DNA of 64,000 nucleotides from Polynucleobacter sp. 78F-HAINBA (GCF_018882325.1 NZ_JACVOQ010000002.1:124001-188000); one strand, 5' to 3'. Shown: positions 1 through 8,566, counted from the first letter of the stretch. Program-made: numbers and translations. Notes: generated from the letters alone by a model not told the origin.

Positions 1-521
1 GCATGACCACAAAGCATGGCTTCTGGAATGTAAAAGACAAGCCGGACGTTAATGGAAATTCTTGCATGCATAACTGCGTACCATTTGTCCAAATCGGCTC
101 AACATTGCCTGACTTTGCTCGAAATGCGCATGACAATATTGCAGAGCAAAACCGTATGTATGGCCCATATCGTGGCGCAGATTCAACCAAGCCACCATTA
201 AAAGCATTGCCTGGCGCAGCCGGCGAGGGTTTGGCTCATGCCAAGGATACGCATTCAGCCGCTAAAAAAGGTCCAGCAGCTTTGTTCCAAAGCGAGAATT
301 GCTCCGCTTGTCATGCTCCTAATGCAAAGCTAGTTGGCCCATCTATAGCTGATATTGCCAAGAAATATGACGGTCAGAGTGGCGCCCTGGACAAGCTAAT
401 GGCAAAGGTTAAATCTGGAGGTGCTGGTGTGTGGGGCTCCATTCCAATGCCACCACAAGCTCAACTTTCCGATGAGGACCGCAAGACTTTAGTAACTTGG
501 GTGCTATCTGGTGGCAAATAA
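1..521 (+). CDS. soxD: SoxD, sulfur dehydrogenase cytochrome c subunit (3' part only)
   Basis: C-terminal part of a periplasmic c-type cytochrome; the reading frame is open to the left edge, so the first visible Met is probably internal. Counted from that Met, a heme-binding CSACH lies at 100-104 and the likely distal Met at 149 in a SIPMPP motif, as in cytochrome c-551/552 domains. The upstream part has a cysteine pair (CMHNC) within a segment typical of SoxD. SoxCD removes electrons from the sulfane sulfur bound to SoxY. SoxC should lie immediately to the left. The soxY gene follows after an 86-bp gap. Identification rests on the domain plus its place before soxYZAXB. Confidence 0.8.
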   Translation, partial: MTTKHGFWNVKDKPDVNGNSCMHNCVPFVQIGSTLPDFARNAHDNIAEQNRMYGPYRGADSTKPPLKALPGAAGEGLAHAKDTHSAAKKGPAALFQSENCSACHAPNAKLVGPSIADIAKKYDGQSGALDKLMAKVKSGGAGVWGSIPMPPQAQLSDEDRKTLVTWVLSGGK

Positions 522-607
522 AAATAGCTAACTAGGTGGTAACCACCATGTTTTAATGCAAAATAGGTAATAAATTGATAGAAGTAAAGATTAATAAAGG
601 AGTTTTT

Positions 608-1060
608 ATGAATCAGCAGCGTCGTAGTTTATTGAAGTATTCAGCAGTATTTGGCTTGATGGCTTCGGCAGGTCTCATTAGTACTGCACAAGCTCAAGAG
701 TGGAACAAGGCCGCTTTTGAAGGCAAGGGTATTGATGATGTATTTAAGATCTTGGGCGCTGGTAGTCCAGATAAATCATCTGCAGTGACTTTGAATGCTC
801 CGGATATCGCTGAAAACGGCGCAGTTGTTCCTGTTGGAATCACTTCCACACTGAAGGCTGAGCAAATGGCTATCTTGGTTGAAAAGAATCCAAGTTCATT
901 AGCAGCTCAATTCTTTATCCCAGCTGGCACTGATTCATTTGTAACAACCCGTATCAAGATGGGTCAAACATCCAATGTATACGGCTTAGTAAAAGCTGAC
1001 GGCAAGTGGTTAATGACTGTTAAAGAAGTCAAGGTAACGCTTGGTGGTTGCGGCGGTTAA
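608..1060 (+). CDS. soxY: SoxY, sulfur carrier protein of the Sox system
   Basis: Carrier subunit of the periplasmic SoxYZ complex; sulfur intermediates are attached covalently to a cysteine near its C-terminus. The 150-residue product ends in the diagnostic GGCGG with Cys148. The N-terminus has a twin-arginine type signal (QRRSLLK followed by a hydrophobic stretch and an AQA cleavage region). The ATG at 608 is chosen because AAAGGAG at 596-602 sits five bases upstream; an in-frame start further upstream has no such site. SoxZ has no signal of its own, so SoxYZ is probably exported as a folded pair by Tat. Confidence 0.95.
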   Translation: MNQQRRSLLKYSAVFGLMASAGLISTAQAQEWNKAAFEGKGIDDVFKILGAGSPDKSSAVTLNAPDIAENGAVVPVGITSTLKAEQMAILVEKNPSSLAAQFFIPAGTDSFVTTRIKMGQTSNVYGLVKADGKWLMTVKEVKVTLGGCGG

Positions 1061-1116
1061 TTCCGAAGCAAGTAGATAAATACGATTCACTTATATAGAT
1101 TAAAAGAGGAACCAAA

Positions 1117-1425
1117 ATGGCTGATCCAATGCGCGTAAGAGCTGCTGAAAACGGCGGTACTGTAGATGTAAAAATTTTGATGAAACACGATATGGAATCT
1201 GGTCAGCGTAAAGACGCTTCAGGCAAAACTATTCCTGCTTGGTTCATCAGCACGATTAATGTAAAAGCCAATGGTAAAGATGTATTCAATGGTCAATTTG
1301 GTCCAGCAGTTTCTAAGGATCCATTCTTGAACTTTAAGTACAAGGGTGCTAAGGGTGACAAGATTGTTGTGACTTGGAACGATAGCAAGGGTGACAAGCG
1401 TACTGACGAAGCAACTGCTTCTTAA
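1117..1425 (+). CDS. soxZ: SoxZ, sulfur carrier complex subunit
   Basis: Small 102-residue partner of SoxY, typical in length for the family, with no signal peptide. It begins MADPMRVRA and has an immunoglobulin-like beta-rich composition. It lies 56 bp after soxY with AGAGGA at 1105-1110 as ribosome binding site. SoxZ holds SoxY so its swinging C-terminal arm can visit SoxAX, SoxB and SoxCD. Lack of a leader fits co-export with the Tat-targeted SoxY (inference from the pairing). Confidence 0.95.
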   Translation: MADPMRVRAAENGGTVDVKILMKHDMESGQRKDASGKTIPAWFISTINVKANGKDVFNGQFGPAVSKDPFLNFKYKGAKGDKIVVTWNDSKGDKRTDEATAS

Positions 1426-1480
1426 TTGCTTTTTGCTTTAATAAATCATCACCGCCTCCGTGGTTCTGAAAGGGTAGGAA

Positions 1481-2296
1481 ATGCAGCGTAAATTGACCTT
1501 AGGGTTAGCTACTGGTTTAGTGGCAACTTTATTAACAATGACATCTTCGGTGTCAGCACAAAAAAGTGCTACAGACGATATTGCCAAATATCGAGAGATG
1601 ATTGCAGATGGCAACCCTTCAGAGCTCTACGAGGCGGCTGGCGAAGATTTATGGAAGAAACCAGCGGGCCCTAAAAATGCCACGCTTGAAAAATGTAATT
1701 TAGGTTTAGGCCCAGGCGTAGTTAAAGGCGCTGCAGCACAACTACCGCGCTACTTTAAAGATACCAATAAGGTTCAGGATCTTGAATCCCGCTTGATGAC
1801 CTGTATGCAAGTTCTACAAGGTCGCGATCCGCAAGAGATGATCGATGCACCATTCCAAAAGGGTCCTAAAAAGGATATGGAGGCGATTGTTGCTTACGTT
1901 GTAACCCAGTCTAAGGGTGACAAGATTAAGGTAAGCACTGCGCATCCAAAAGAGAAAGAAATGTATGACCTCGGGAAGCGTGCCTTTTTCTTCCAGGGCG
2001 GACCGATGGATTTCTCATGCGCATCTTGCCACTCCGAAAATGGAAAGCGCATTCGTTTGCAAGATTTACCAAATATCACGGAACAAAAGGGTGCCGCTTT
2101 AGGTTGGGGCTACTGGCCTGCATACCGTGTTTCTAGTGGTCAGTTTTGGACAATGCAGCAACGTTTGAATGATTGCTATCGTCAACAGCGTTTCCCTTTC
2201 CCAATCTATGGCTCTGATGTCACCATGGCTTTGTCAATGTATATGGCAAAGAACGCTAATGGCGGCACAGTTGAAACACCTGGCTTGAAGCGTTAA
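1481..2296 (+). CDS. soxA: SoxA, monoheme-type cytochrome of SoxAX
   Basis: Catalytic cytochrome of the SoxAX complex, which couples thiosulfate oxidatively to the SoxY cysteine. The 271-residue protein has a Sec signal (residues 1-26, ending VSAQ) and a single heme motif CASCH at 180-184. Cys232, in a DCYRQQRFP context, matches the cysteine that becomes a persulfide axial ligand in characterised SoxA. The N-terminal cytochrome-like domain keeps Cys72 and Cys108 but has no CxxCH, so this is the monoheme form; those two cysteines may form a disulfide, as described for other monoheme SoxA. The soxX gene follows after 19 bp. Confidence 0.94.
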   Translation: MQRKLTLGLATGLVATLLTMTSSVSAQKSATDDIAKYREMIADGNPSELYEAAGEDLWKKPAGPKNATLEKCNLGLGPGVVKGAAAQLPRYFKDTNKVQDLESRLMTCMQVLQGRDPQEMIDAPFQKGPKKDMEAIVAYVVTQSKGDKIKVSTAHPKEKEMYDLGKRAFFFQGGPMDFSCASCHSENGKRIRLQDLPNITEQKGAALGWGYWPAYRVSSGQFWTMQQRLNDCYRQQRFPFPIYGSDVTMALSMYMAKNANGGTVETPGLKR

Positions 2297-2315
2297 TAGA
2301 TAAGAGACGACGAAA

Positions 2316-2954
2316 ATGAAAATGACACACTTAAAACAACTCTTAGCTATTTCTGGATTTATTTTTGCCGCTGGCTTGGTGCAGACACCTGCTCTTGCTC
2401 AGCAAAAAAATGACCCTAAATTCAATAAGATGATGCAAGACAGCTTTAGGGCTCAAGGCATTGCTGGTTTGGATCGCATTGATCAGGATGCAACGCAGAA
2501 ATTCTGTTCAGATCCTCAATTTGCTAACAGCAAGCAGGGCGAGGCTATGCGTGAAAAAATTCAGAAAATGAATATGGACACGATTCAACAGCCGTCAGAT
2601 GGCAAGTACATCGGCGACTGGAAGAATGGCGAAAAAATTGCCCAAAGCGGTCGTGGTGCAACGTGGTCTGATAAGGCTGATACCGTGATCGGTGGAGGTT
2701 GCTATAACTGTCACCAAATCGATCCAAAAGAAATCTCCTATGGAACTATTGGCCCTTCATTATCCGGCTATGGAAAAATGCGTGGCTACTCTCCAGAGGT
2801 TATTACCTACACTTGGAACCGCATTAATAATGCGAAGGCTTACAACGCATGCAGCAATATGCCGCGTATCGCCCACTTCAAGCTCTTGAATGAGAAACAA
2901 ATTCAGGATGTCATGGCTTTATTGCTTGACCCAGAATCACCTGTAAATAAATAA
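2316..2954 (+). CDS. soxX: SoxX, cytochrome c subunit of SoxAX
   Basis: Electron-accepting monoheme subunit of SoxAX. The product has 212 residues with a Sec signal (cleavage near AQQ, 28-30), heme motif CYNCH at 129-133 and the likely axial Met182 in an SNMPR context. The first 100 mature residues precede the heme domain and contain one cysteine (Cys64). This matches the long SoxX type rather than the roughly 120-residue short type. It is tightly linked to soxA. Two close ATG codons (2316 and 2322) are possible starts. Confidence 0.93.
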   Translation: MKMTHLKQLLAISGFIFAAGLVQTPALAQQKNDPKFNKMMQDSFRAQGIAGLDRIDQDATQKFCSDPQFANSKQGEAMREKIQKMNMDTIQQPSDGKYIGDWKNGEKIAQSGRGATWSDKADTVIGGGCYNCHQIDPKEISYGTIGPSLSGYGKMRGYSPEVITYTWNRINNAKAYNACSNMPRIAHFKLLNEKQIQDVMALLLDPESPVNK

Positions 2955-2962
2955 CAGATCTA

Positions 2963-2987
2963 AACAGGCCGAAAGGCCTGTTTTCTT
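2963..2987 (+). terminator. Terminator-like hairpin between soxX and soxB
   Basis: Perfect 8-bp stem AACAGGCC (2963-2970) and GGCCTGTT (2975-2982) around a GAAA tetraloop, followed by a T-rich run (2981-2987). It begins nine bases after the soxX stop and ends just before the soxB ribosome binding site. It looks like a Rho-independent terminator, but its position inside a sox run suggests partial termination or mRNA 3'-end protection (inference). Confidence 0.65.
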
Positions 2988-2998
2988 AAGGAAATACT

Positions 2999-4729
2999 AT
3001 GTCTTTAAATCGTCGTGAGTTTTTGCAAGCGCTAGCTATCGCATCCGCTGGTGGCATGAGTTTGCAATCCAACTTTGCTAGCGCACAAACTACTGCGCAA
3101 AAATTCTATGACTTGCCGAAATTCGGTAATGTCCACTTTCTGCATTTCACAGATTGCCATGCGCAACTCCTGCCAATCTATTTCCGCGAACCTAACGTTA
3201 ATTTAGGTATTGGTGCGCAAGAAGGTAAGACGCCGCATTTAGTTGGCGAATATTTCCTTAAGGCTAACGGTATTGCAGCAGGTACACGTGATGCCCATGC
3301 ATTCACTTATTTAGATTATGTGGCTGCAGCACAAAATTACGGCAAGATGGGTGGCTTCGCCCATATGGCAACCTTGATTAAGCAAATTAAATTAAGCCGT
3401 CCAGGCGCATTGCTATTAGATGGTGGTGACACTTGGCAGGGCTCCGGTACGGCACTTTGGACCAATGGCCAGGATATGGTTGATGCAGCTTTGCTGTTGG
3501 GTGTTGATGTTATGACTCCTCACTGGGAGATGACTCTTGGTGAGAAGCGCGTAATGGAAATCGTCAATGGCGATTTCAAGGGCAAGGTTTCTTTTGTTGC
3601 CCAAAATATTAAGACCGCTGACTTTGGTGACTCTGTATTTAATCCCTACGTGATGAAAGTTCAGAACGGGATCCAAGTAGCCATCATTGGACAGGCATTC
3701 CCATACACGCCAATTGCTAACCCTCGCTATTTCACTCCTGATTGGACATTCGGCATTCAGGAAGAGAATCTTCAAAAGACAATTAATGAAGTGAAGGCCA
3801 AGGGAGCAAAGGTTGTCGTATTGCTTTCGCATAACGGCATGGACGTTGATTTGAAGATGGCTTCTCGCGTTACTGGTTTGGATGCCATTATGGGTGGCCA
3901 TACGCATGATGGTGTACCAATTCCAGTTAAGGTTAAGAATTCCGGCGGCGTCACTTTGGTTACCAATGCAGGCTCCAATAGCAAGTTCTTGGGCGTACTG
4001 GACTTTGATGTGAAGGGCGGCAAGCCAGTTGATTTCCGCTACAAACTCTTCCCAATCTTCTCGAATATGATTCCGGCTGATCCGGCTATGAATAAGCTGA
4101 TTGCTAAAGTTCGCGCTCCATACGAGGCAAAGTTGAATGAGAAGTTAGCTACTACAGATGGTCTTTTATATCGTCGTGGCAACTTTAATGGTAGCTTCGA
4201 CCAATTAATTTTGGATGGATTGATGGCTCAGAAGAATGCAGAGATTGCGTTCTCTCCAGGCTTCCGCTGGGGTACTAGCTTATTGCCGGGTCAGGCCATC
4301 ACCCGTGAGAACCTATTGGATCAAACTGCTATTACCTATCCATACACCACAGTTACGAATATGACTGGTGAGACTATCAAGACAATTCTTGAGGACGTTG
4401 CAGATAACTTATTTAACCCTGATCCGTATTACCAGCAGGGCGGCGATATGGTTCGTGTCGGTGGTATGCAATACACCATCGACCCTGCAGCATCCGCAGG
4501 TAAGCGCATTAGCGATATGCGTTTAAATGGCAAGGACATAGATCCAAGCAAGATTTATAAAGTCGCTGGTTGGGCTCCCGTAAGTGAAGAGGCTAGAAAT
4601 GCTGGTGGTGAGCCGATCTGGGATGTAATCGAGCGTCATTTACGCGATGTGAAGGTTGTGAAGGCTGTGAAGCTAAACGAGCCAATCATTAAAGGCGTAA
4701 AAAATAACCCTGGAATGGTTTCAATCTAA
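2999..4729 (+). CDS. soxB: SoxB, thiosulfohydrolase
   Basis: Dimanganese hydrolase of the 5'-nucleotidase family that releases sulfate from the SoxY-bound thiosulfonate. The 576-residue protein starts with a twin-arginine leader (NRREFLQ). It shows the metal motifs in order: TDCHAQ (52-57), GGDTWQGSG (142-150), the SoxB signature MTPHWE (172-177), AQN (201-203), LSHNG (276-280) and GGHTHDG (299-305). AAGGA at 2988-2992 is a good ribosome binding site. It lies downstream of a terminator-like hairpin, so its level may be set separately from soxYZAX. Confidence 0.97.
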   Translation: MSLNRREFLQALAIASAGGMSLQSNFASAQTTAQKFYDLPKFGNVHFLHFTDCHAQLLPIYFREPNVNLGIGAQEGKTPHLVGEYFLKANGIAAGTRDAHAFTYLDYVAAAQNYGKMGGFAHMATLIKQIKLSRPGALLLDGGDTWQGSGTALWTNGQDMVDAALLLGVDVMTPHWEMTLGEKRVMEIVNGDFKGKVSFVAQNIKTADFGDSVFNPYVMKVQNGIQVAIIGQAFPYTPIANPRYFTPDWTFGIQEENLQKTINEVKAKGAKVVVLLSHNGMDVDLKMASRVTGLDAIMGGHTHDGVPIPVKVKNSGGVTLVTNAGSNSKFLGVLDFDVKGGKPVDFRYKLFPIFSNMIPADPAMNKLIAKVRAPYEAKLNEKLATTDGLLYRRGNFNGSFDQLILDGLMAQKNAEIAFSPGFRWGTSLLPGQAITRENLLDQTAITYPYTTVTNMTGETIKTILEDVADNLFNPDPYYQQGGDMVRVGGMQYTIDPAASAGKRISDMRLNGKDIDPSKIYKVAGWAPVSEEARNAGGEPIWDVIERHLRDVKVVKAVKLNEPIIKGVKNNPGMVSI

Positions 4730-4752
4730 TTATTACTAATCAGAGATACATC

Positions 4753-5178
4753 ATGAAAAAATTACTTCAGTGCCTCGTTACTTCTTTTGCTTTTTTTACT
4801 TTAGCTGCTCATGCTGCTGGTCCCACTGAAGTGGTTTATCACATTGATGATGCGGAGACTCAGGGCATTAAAGGCCTGCGTAATATCCGCAACCACTTGG
4901 ATGTATCTCCACAAACCAAGATCATTGTTGTTACCCATGCTAATGGGGTAGACATCATGATGGAAGGTGCAAAAGATAAGAAGAATGGAATTGAATATGC
5001 ACCCCTAGTTGGCGCTTTGAAGTCACGGGGAGTGCGTTTCGAGGTCTGCGAGATTACCTTAAAGAATCGTAATCTTAAGAAGGATCAATTTATTCTCGAT
5101 ACTGACTTCACACCATCCGGGGTTGTTCGTGTTGCTGATCTTCAGTACCAAAATCATTTCGCTTACATAAAGCCTTAA
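4753..5178 (+). CDS. Secreted DsrE-like protein
   Basis: The 141-residue protein has a Sec signal (1-22, ending AHAAG) followed by a DsrE/DsrF-like fold pattern: VVYHIDD, a hydrophobic IIVVTHANG strand and a conserved RFEVC segment with Cys99. Apart from Cys7 in the leader, Cys99 is the only cysteine. DsrE-family proteins in the cytoplasm carry persulfides on one cysteine. A periplasmic version next to soxB could bind sulfane sulfur there, but that role is inference. Its stop abuts the next gene, indicating co-transcription. Confidence 0.8.
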   Translation: MKKLLQCLVTSFAFFTLAAHAAGPTEVVYHIDDAETQGIKGLRNIRNHLDVSPQTKIIVVTHANGVDIMMEGAKDKKNGIEYAPLVGALKSRGVRFEVCEITLKNRNLKKDQFILDTDFTPSGVVRVADLQYQNHFAYIKP

Positions 5179-5202
5179 TTGTTTTCTGTGACGGCCATTC
5201 GG

Positions 5203-6135
5203 ATGCGCTCGCTTCTTCTTGGTGCTTTCTCGATTTTCTTATCTGTAACTACGGTTTATGCGGCGGATGATTTAATTCTTAAGCCTATCCAGGTAGCGCC
5301 ACACACTTATTTCGTGCAAGGCCTTGCTGAAATGGGTAACAGCAAGAATCAGAATTTCATTTCCAATGCAGGGTTTGTTATTACGCCTAAGGGCGTAGTA
5401 GTTGTTGATGCATTAGGTTCGCCGGTTCTCGCAAAGAAGCTGATAGCTGAAATCAAAAAGATCACACCTCAGAAAGTGGTTGCAGTCATTGTGACTCACT
5501 ACCATGCCGATCACGTCTATGGCCTGCAAGAGTTTAAAAATATTGGCGCAAAGATTTATGCACAAGGCGAGGGTAGAAATTACCTTTCCTCAGAAACTGC
5601 TAAGCAGCGACTAATTGCCTCCCGTGTTGATTTCGCACCCTGGGTGAATTCCTCGACCAAGTTAATGGGCGCCGATGTATGGATAGATCAAAGCTATACG
5701 CTGACAGTAGGCGGAATTGAATTCAAGATCGGGAGGGTAGGCCCTGCTCATGCTCCTGAAGACTTGATTATTTACGTCCCCTCCGAGAAAGTCCTTTTTG
5801 CTGGAGATTTGGTATTCCGAGGACGCATTCCTTTTGTTGGTAATGCAGATAGTAGGGGGTGGCTGCATGCTTTGGATGAAATTCAAGCATTGAATCCCAG
5901 CATCGTCATTCCAGGTCATGGCGCCTATTCAAGCAATCCAGCTGAAGATATCCTTTTTACCAGGGAGTATTTGAAGTATTTGCGTGAATCGATGACCAAA
6001 TCGGCTGTCAATATGGATCCTTTCGAAGAGGCCTATCAGCAGGCAGATTGGTCTGAATACGAAGGAATGCCCTTATTTAGGGCTGCAAACCGCATGAATG
6101 CCTATAACGTTTACCTCTCAATTCAGGCGGAATAA
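5203..6135 (+). CDS. Secreted metallo-beta-lactamase-fold hydrolase (SoxH-like)
   Basis: A 310-residue MBL-superfamily protein with a Sec leader (residues 1-20 from ATG 5203). Metal ligands are THYHADH (98-104), His183 in PAHAPED, Asp202 in AGDLVF and His239 in PGHG, so both zinc sites look complete. TTG (5179) and GTG (5188) are in-frame alternatives; ATG 5203 gives the cleanest leader, though none has a strong ribosome binding site. Related proteins occur beside sox genes (SoxH) and in quinoprotein-associated clusters. The substrate is unknown; a thiol or persulfide ester is possible. Confidence 0.78.
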   Translation: MRSLLLGAFSIFLSVTTVYAADDLILKPIQVAPHTYFVQGLAEMGNSKNQNFISNAGFVITPKGVVVVDALGSPVLAKKLIAEIKKITPQKVVAVIVTHYHADHVYGLQEFKNIGAKIYAQGEGRNYLSSETAKQRLIASRVDFAPWVNSSTKLMGADVWIDQSYTLTVGGIEFKIGRVGPAHAPEDLIIYVPSEKVLFAGDLVFRGRIPFVGNADSRGWLHALDEIQALNPSIVIPGHGAYSSNPAEDILFTREYLKYLRESMTKSAVNMDPFEEAYQQADWSEYEGMPLFRAANRMNAYNVYLSIQAE

Positions 6136-6195
6136 GGCAAATTTGTCGTCTGGGCTTTAAAATAGTCGTTTACTTCGCTAAATGACTGATTTCAA

Positions 6196-6510
6196 ATGAA
6201 ATTACCACTGATAAAGCTTTGCATTGCCATTTTTGCATCCCTTGGGCTGCATTTATCTGCCTTCGCAACGCCAGATCTGGCAAACGGCAAGAAGATTGAT
6301 CAACAGAAATGCTACGCCTGCCATGCCAAGAAATCTGGTTTTGGTAATGGCGACATGATCTACACACGTAGCGATAGCAAGGTTAAAAATCTCCAGAACT
6401 TAAAGTCGATGGTTGCTATGTGTAATACAGAGCTCCGTCTCGATCTTTTCCCTGAGGATGAGGCTGATGTCACAGCCTTTCTCAATAAACAGTTTTATAA
6501 ATTTAAATAA
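6196..6510 (+). CDS. Small periplasmic c-type cytochrome
   Basis: A 104-residue monoheme cytochrome with a Sec leader (1-25) and heme motif CYACH at 39-43. The C-terminal half has a MCNTELRLDLFPEDE motif (75-89) with an extra cysteine (Cys76). Met72 or Met75 could be the distal heme ligand. Similar short cytochromes occur in sulfur-oxidation clusters of betaproteobacteria, and this one may take electrons from a sulfur enzyme nearby. It sits 60 bp after the MBL gene and just before the YeeE transporter. The partner is not identifiable from sequence. Confidence 0.8.
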   Translation: MKLPLIKLCIAIFASLGLHLSAFATPDLANGKKIDQQKCYACHAKKSGFGNGDMIYTRSDSKVKNLQNLKSMVAMCNTELRLDLFPEDEADVTAFLNKQFYKFK

Positions 6511-6531
6511 TTTCAGTAAAGAATTTTGATT

Positions 6532-7653
6532 ATGGATGCGGTAGATATTTCCTCCCTTAGCAAATCCGTTTTATTTGCTACCTTTGCAATTACCTTTTTG
6601 CTTGGTGCGGTGATGCAGAAAACTGGTTTTTGCAGCATGGGTGCGGTTTCGGATATTTTTATTATGTCTAGCTGGGGTCGCTTAAAGCAGTGGTTCCTAG
6701 CTATTGGCGTTGCTATTGTTGGTTTTGCTCTGATGTCTTATGTTGGGCTGATTGATCCATTAAAGAGCATGTATACCGGCAGTAAGCTCTTGTGGCTATC
6801 TACTATTGTGGGCAGCACGCTATTTGGCTTTGGTATGGTGCTTTCCTCTGGGTGCGGAAGCAAGACTCTAGTTCGCATTGGCGGCGGCAATCTGAAGTCC
6901 ATCGTTGTGTTTATGGTTCTTGGACTCTCCGCCTATATGACCATGAAGGGCTTTCTCGGTGTCATTCGTATTAATACGCTGGATTCTGTTTTCATAGGGC
7001 TTAATACACCACAAGATTTGCCAAGCATTTTGAGCCCAGTTACTGGCATTGCTCGAGCTAACTTACATTTAGCTCTCGGATTAATAATTGGTTTCGCTTT
7101 TATTGCATACGCTTTAGCTAGCAAGGCTTTTTGGACAGCGGAAAATCTGTTTGCCGGCATATTTGTCGGTCTAGCTATTTGCGCTGTATGGTGGGTGTCT
7201 GGTAGCTTGGGCTATGTTGCTGAGGATCCAAATACTTTAGAAGAGGTCTTCTTGGTTACCAACTCTGGTCGTATGGAGAGTCTTTCTTTTGTAGCCCCTT
7301 ATGCCTACTCCTTAGATTGGCTAATGATGTATAGCGATACCTCCAAGGTCATTACCGTTGGCATTGCCGCAGTGATTGGGATGATTACAGGCTCTGCATT
7401 TGTTTCTATATTCACCAAGTCTTTTCGTTGGGAAAGCTTTCGTAATACCGAAGACACTGCCAATCACTTGATTGGCGCTACGCTCATGGGCTTTGGCGGT
7501 GTGACAGCACTTGGTTGCACCGTAGGCCAGGGCTTGAGTGGAATCTCCACCTTGGCCATCGGTTCAATACTTGCCCTACCAGGATTTATCTTTGGCGCAT
7601 ATTTGGCTCTGCGTTATTTGGAGTCTCGTAATGCGCCCAATCCCTGCAGTTAA
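6532..7653 (+). CDS. YeeE/YedE family transporter, probable thiosulfate permease
   Basis: Integral inner-membrane protein of 373 residues with about nine to ten hydrophobic segments. Three cysteines lie in the conserved re-entrant motifs: Cys34 (KTGFCSMG), Cys108 (SSGCGSKT) and Cys329 (ALGCTVGQG). These correspond to the three cysteines that relay thiosulfate in the characterised YeeE/TsuA protein. ATG 6532 is preferred over an upstream TTG. Its place among sox genes fits thiosulfate or related sulfur-species movement across the inner membrane. Confidence 0.85.
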   Translation: MDAVDISSLSKSVLFATFAITFLLGAVMQKTGFCSMGAVSDIFIMSSWGRLKQWFLAIGVAIVGFALMSYVGLIDPLKSMYTGSKLLWLSTIVGSTLFGFGMVLSSGCGSKTLVRIGGGNLKSIVVFMVLGLSAYMTMKGFLGVIRINTLDSVFIGLNTPQDLPSILSPVTGIARANLHLALGLIIGFAFIAYALASKAFWTAENLFAGIFVGLAICAVWWVSGSLGYVAEDPNTLEEVFLVTNSGRMESLSFVAPYAYSLDWLMMYSDTSKVITVGIAAVIGMITGSAFVSIFTKSFRWESFRNTEDTANHLIGATLMGFGGVTALGCTVGQGLSGISTLAIGSILALPGFIFGAYLALRYLESRNAPNPCS

Positions 7654-7677
7654 CCCTTTTTTATTAAGAAAAATCAG

Positions 7678-8115
7678 ATGCAGATAGACTGGTTGGCTTT
7701 TACTCCTGGCCCCGCATTTTTCGGTGGAATGCTATTGGGCATTGCTGCGGCCTTATATGTCATTTTGCATGGTCGCATCCTTGGGATCAGCGGAATTGTT
7801 TCTGGTCTGCTTACACCCAAAGAAGCTGACATCAATTGGCGCATAAGTCTCGTATTGGGACTGTTGAGTGCGCCGTTTTGGGCAAGCTTGTTACTTGACC
7901 TGCATACAACAACAGTAATTGATGCTGATTGGTTTGCCATCATCATTGCCGGTCTTCTAGTAGGCTTTGGTGCCCACTACGGTTCAGGCTGCACCAGTGG
8001 ACATGGTGTGTGTGGTTTATCTCGCTTATCTCCAAGATCTTTAGTGGCCACTATCTCTTTTATGACCGCAGGATTTCTTACAGTCTTTGTCGTTCGCCAT
8101 GTGTTGGGTCTGTAA
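7678..8115 (+). CDS. Half-size YeeE/YedE transporter subunit (PmpA-like)
   Basis: A 145-residue membrane protein with about four hydrophobic segments and the family motif [12 protein letters not shown], containing Cys105 and Cys112. It is half the size of the preceding YeeE protein and is followed three bases later by a second half-size gene, the usual PmpA/PmpB pairing. The two halves probably assemble into one sulfur-compound channel. The substrate is inferred from context only. Confidence 0.8.
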   Translation: MQIDWLAFTPGPAFFGGMLLGIAAALYVILHGRILGISGIVSGLLTPKEADINWRISLVLGLLSAPFWASLLLDLHTTTVIDADWFAIIIAGLLVGFGAHYGSGCTSGHGVCGLSRLSPRSLVATISFMTAGFLTVFVVRHVLGL

Positions 8116-8118
8116 ATC

Positions 8119-8550
8119 ATGAGAAGACATTTCAATTTTTATAGCCAGTATTTGATTGGTGTTTTATTCGGTATTGGCCTGATCATTTCCGGCATGAGTA
8201 ACCCTCAAAAGATTCTCAATTTTCTTGACCTTGCGGGCAATTGGGATCCATCTTTAATCCTTGTGATGGCTGGAGCGATTCTGGTTGGCTTAGGCGGTTT
8301 TTACTTGGTCTCTCAGCGTACGGAAGCTTTTTTTGGTGGTGCTCTCCATATCCCCACCAGAAGAGATATTTCCAAGCCTCTCGTCATTGGTAGTCTGATT
8401 TTTGGTGCAGGGTGGGGCATTGCTGGATTTTGTCCTGGTCCCGCAATTGTTGCTCTCGGAGCTGGTCACATCAAGGCTTTAGTCTTTATAGTGGCAATGC
8501 TTGCTGGCATGGCTATTTGCAACCGTTTCTTTACGGGCCACAAAAAGTAA
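8119..8550 (+). CDS. Half-size YeeE/YedE transporter subunit (PmpB-like, DUF6691)
   Basis: A 143-residue membrane protein with four predicted segments and the motif [12 protein letters not shown] (99-110, Cys105). It begins three bases after the PmpA-like stop, so the two are translationally linked. In related bacteria these pairs occur next to sulfur-handling genes such as rhodaneses and MBL proteins, and the same association is seen here. It is the last gene of the tightly packed transporter group; a weak AT-rich hairpin follows. Confidence 0.8.
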   Translation: MRRHFNFYSQYLIGVLFGIGLIISGMSNPQKILNFLDLAGNWDPSLILVMAGAILVGLGGFYLVSQRTEAFFGGALHIPTRRDISKPLVIGSLIFGAGWGIAGFCPGPAIVALGAGHIKALVFIVAMLAGMAICNRFFTGHKK

Positions 8551-8566
8551 GTCTGATTTAGAATCT

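Noticed and set aside
3416-3907. 163-codon open frame on the minus strand inside soxB
   Set aside because: Lies fully antisense to a clearly conserved gene, has no ribosome binding site and no recognisable domain.
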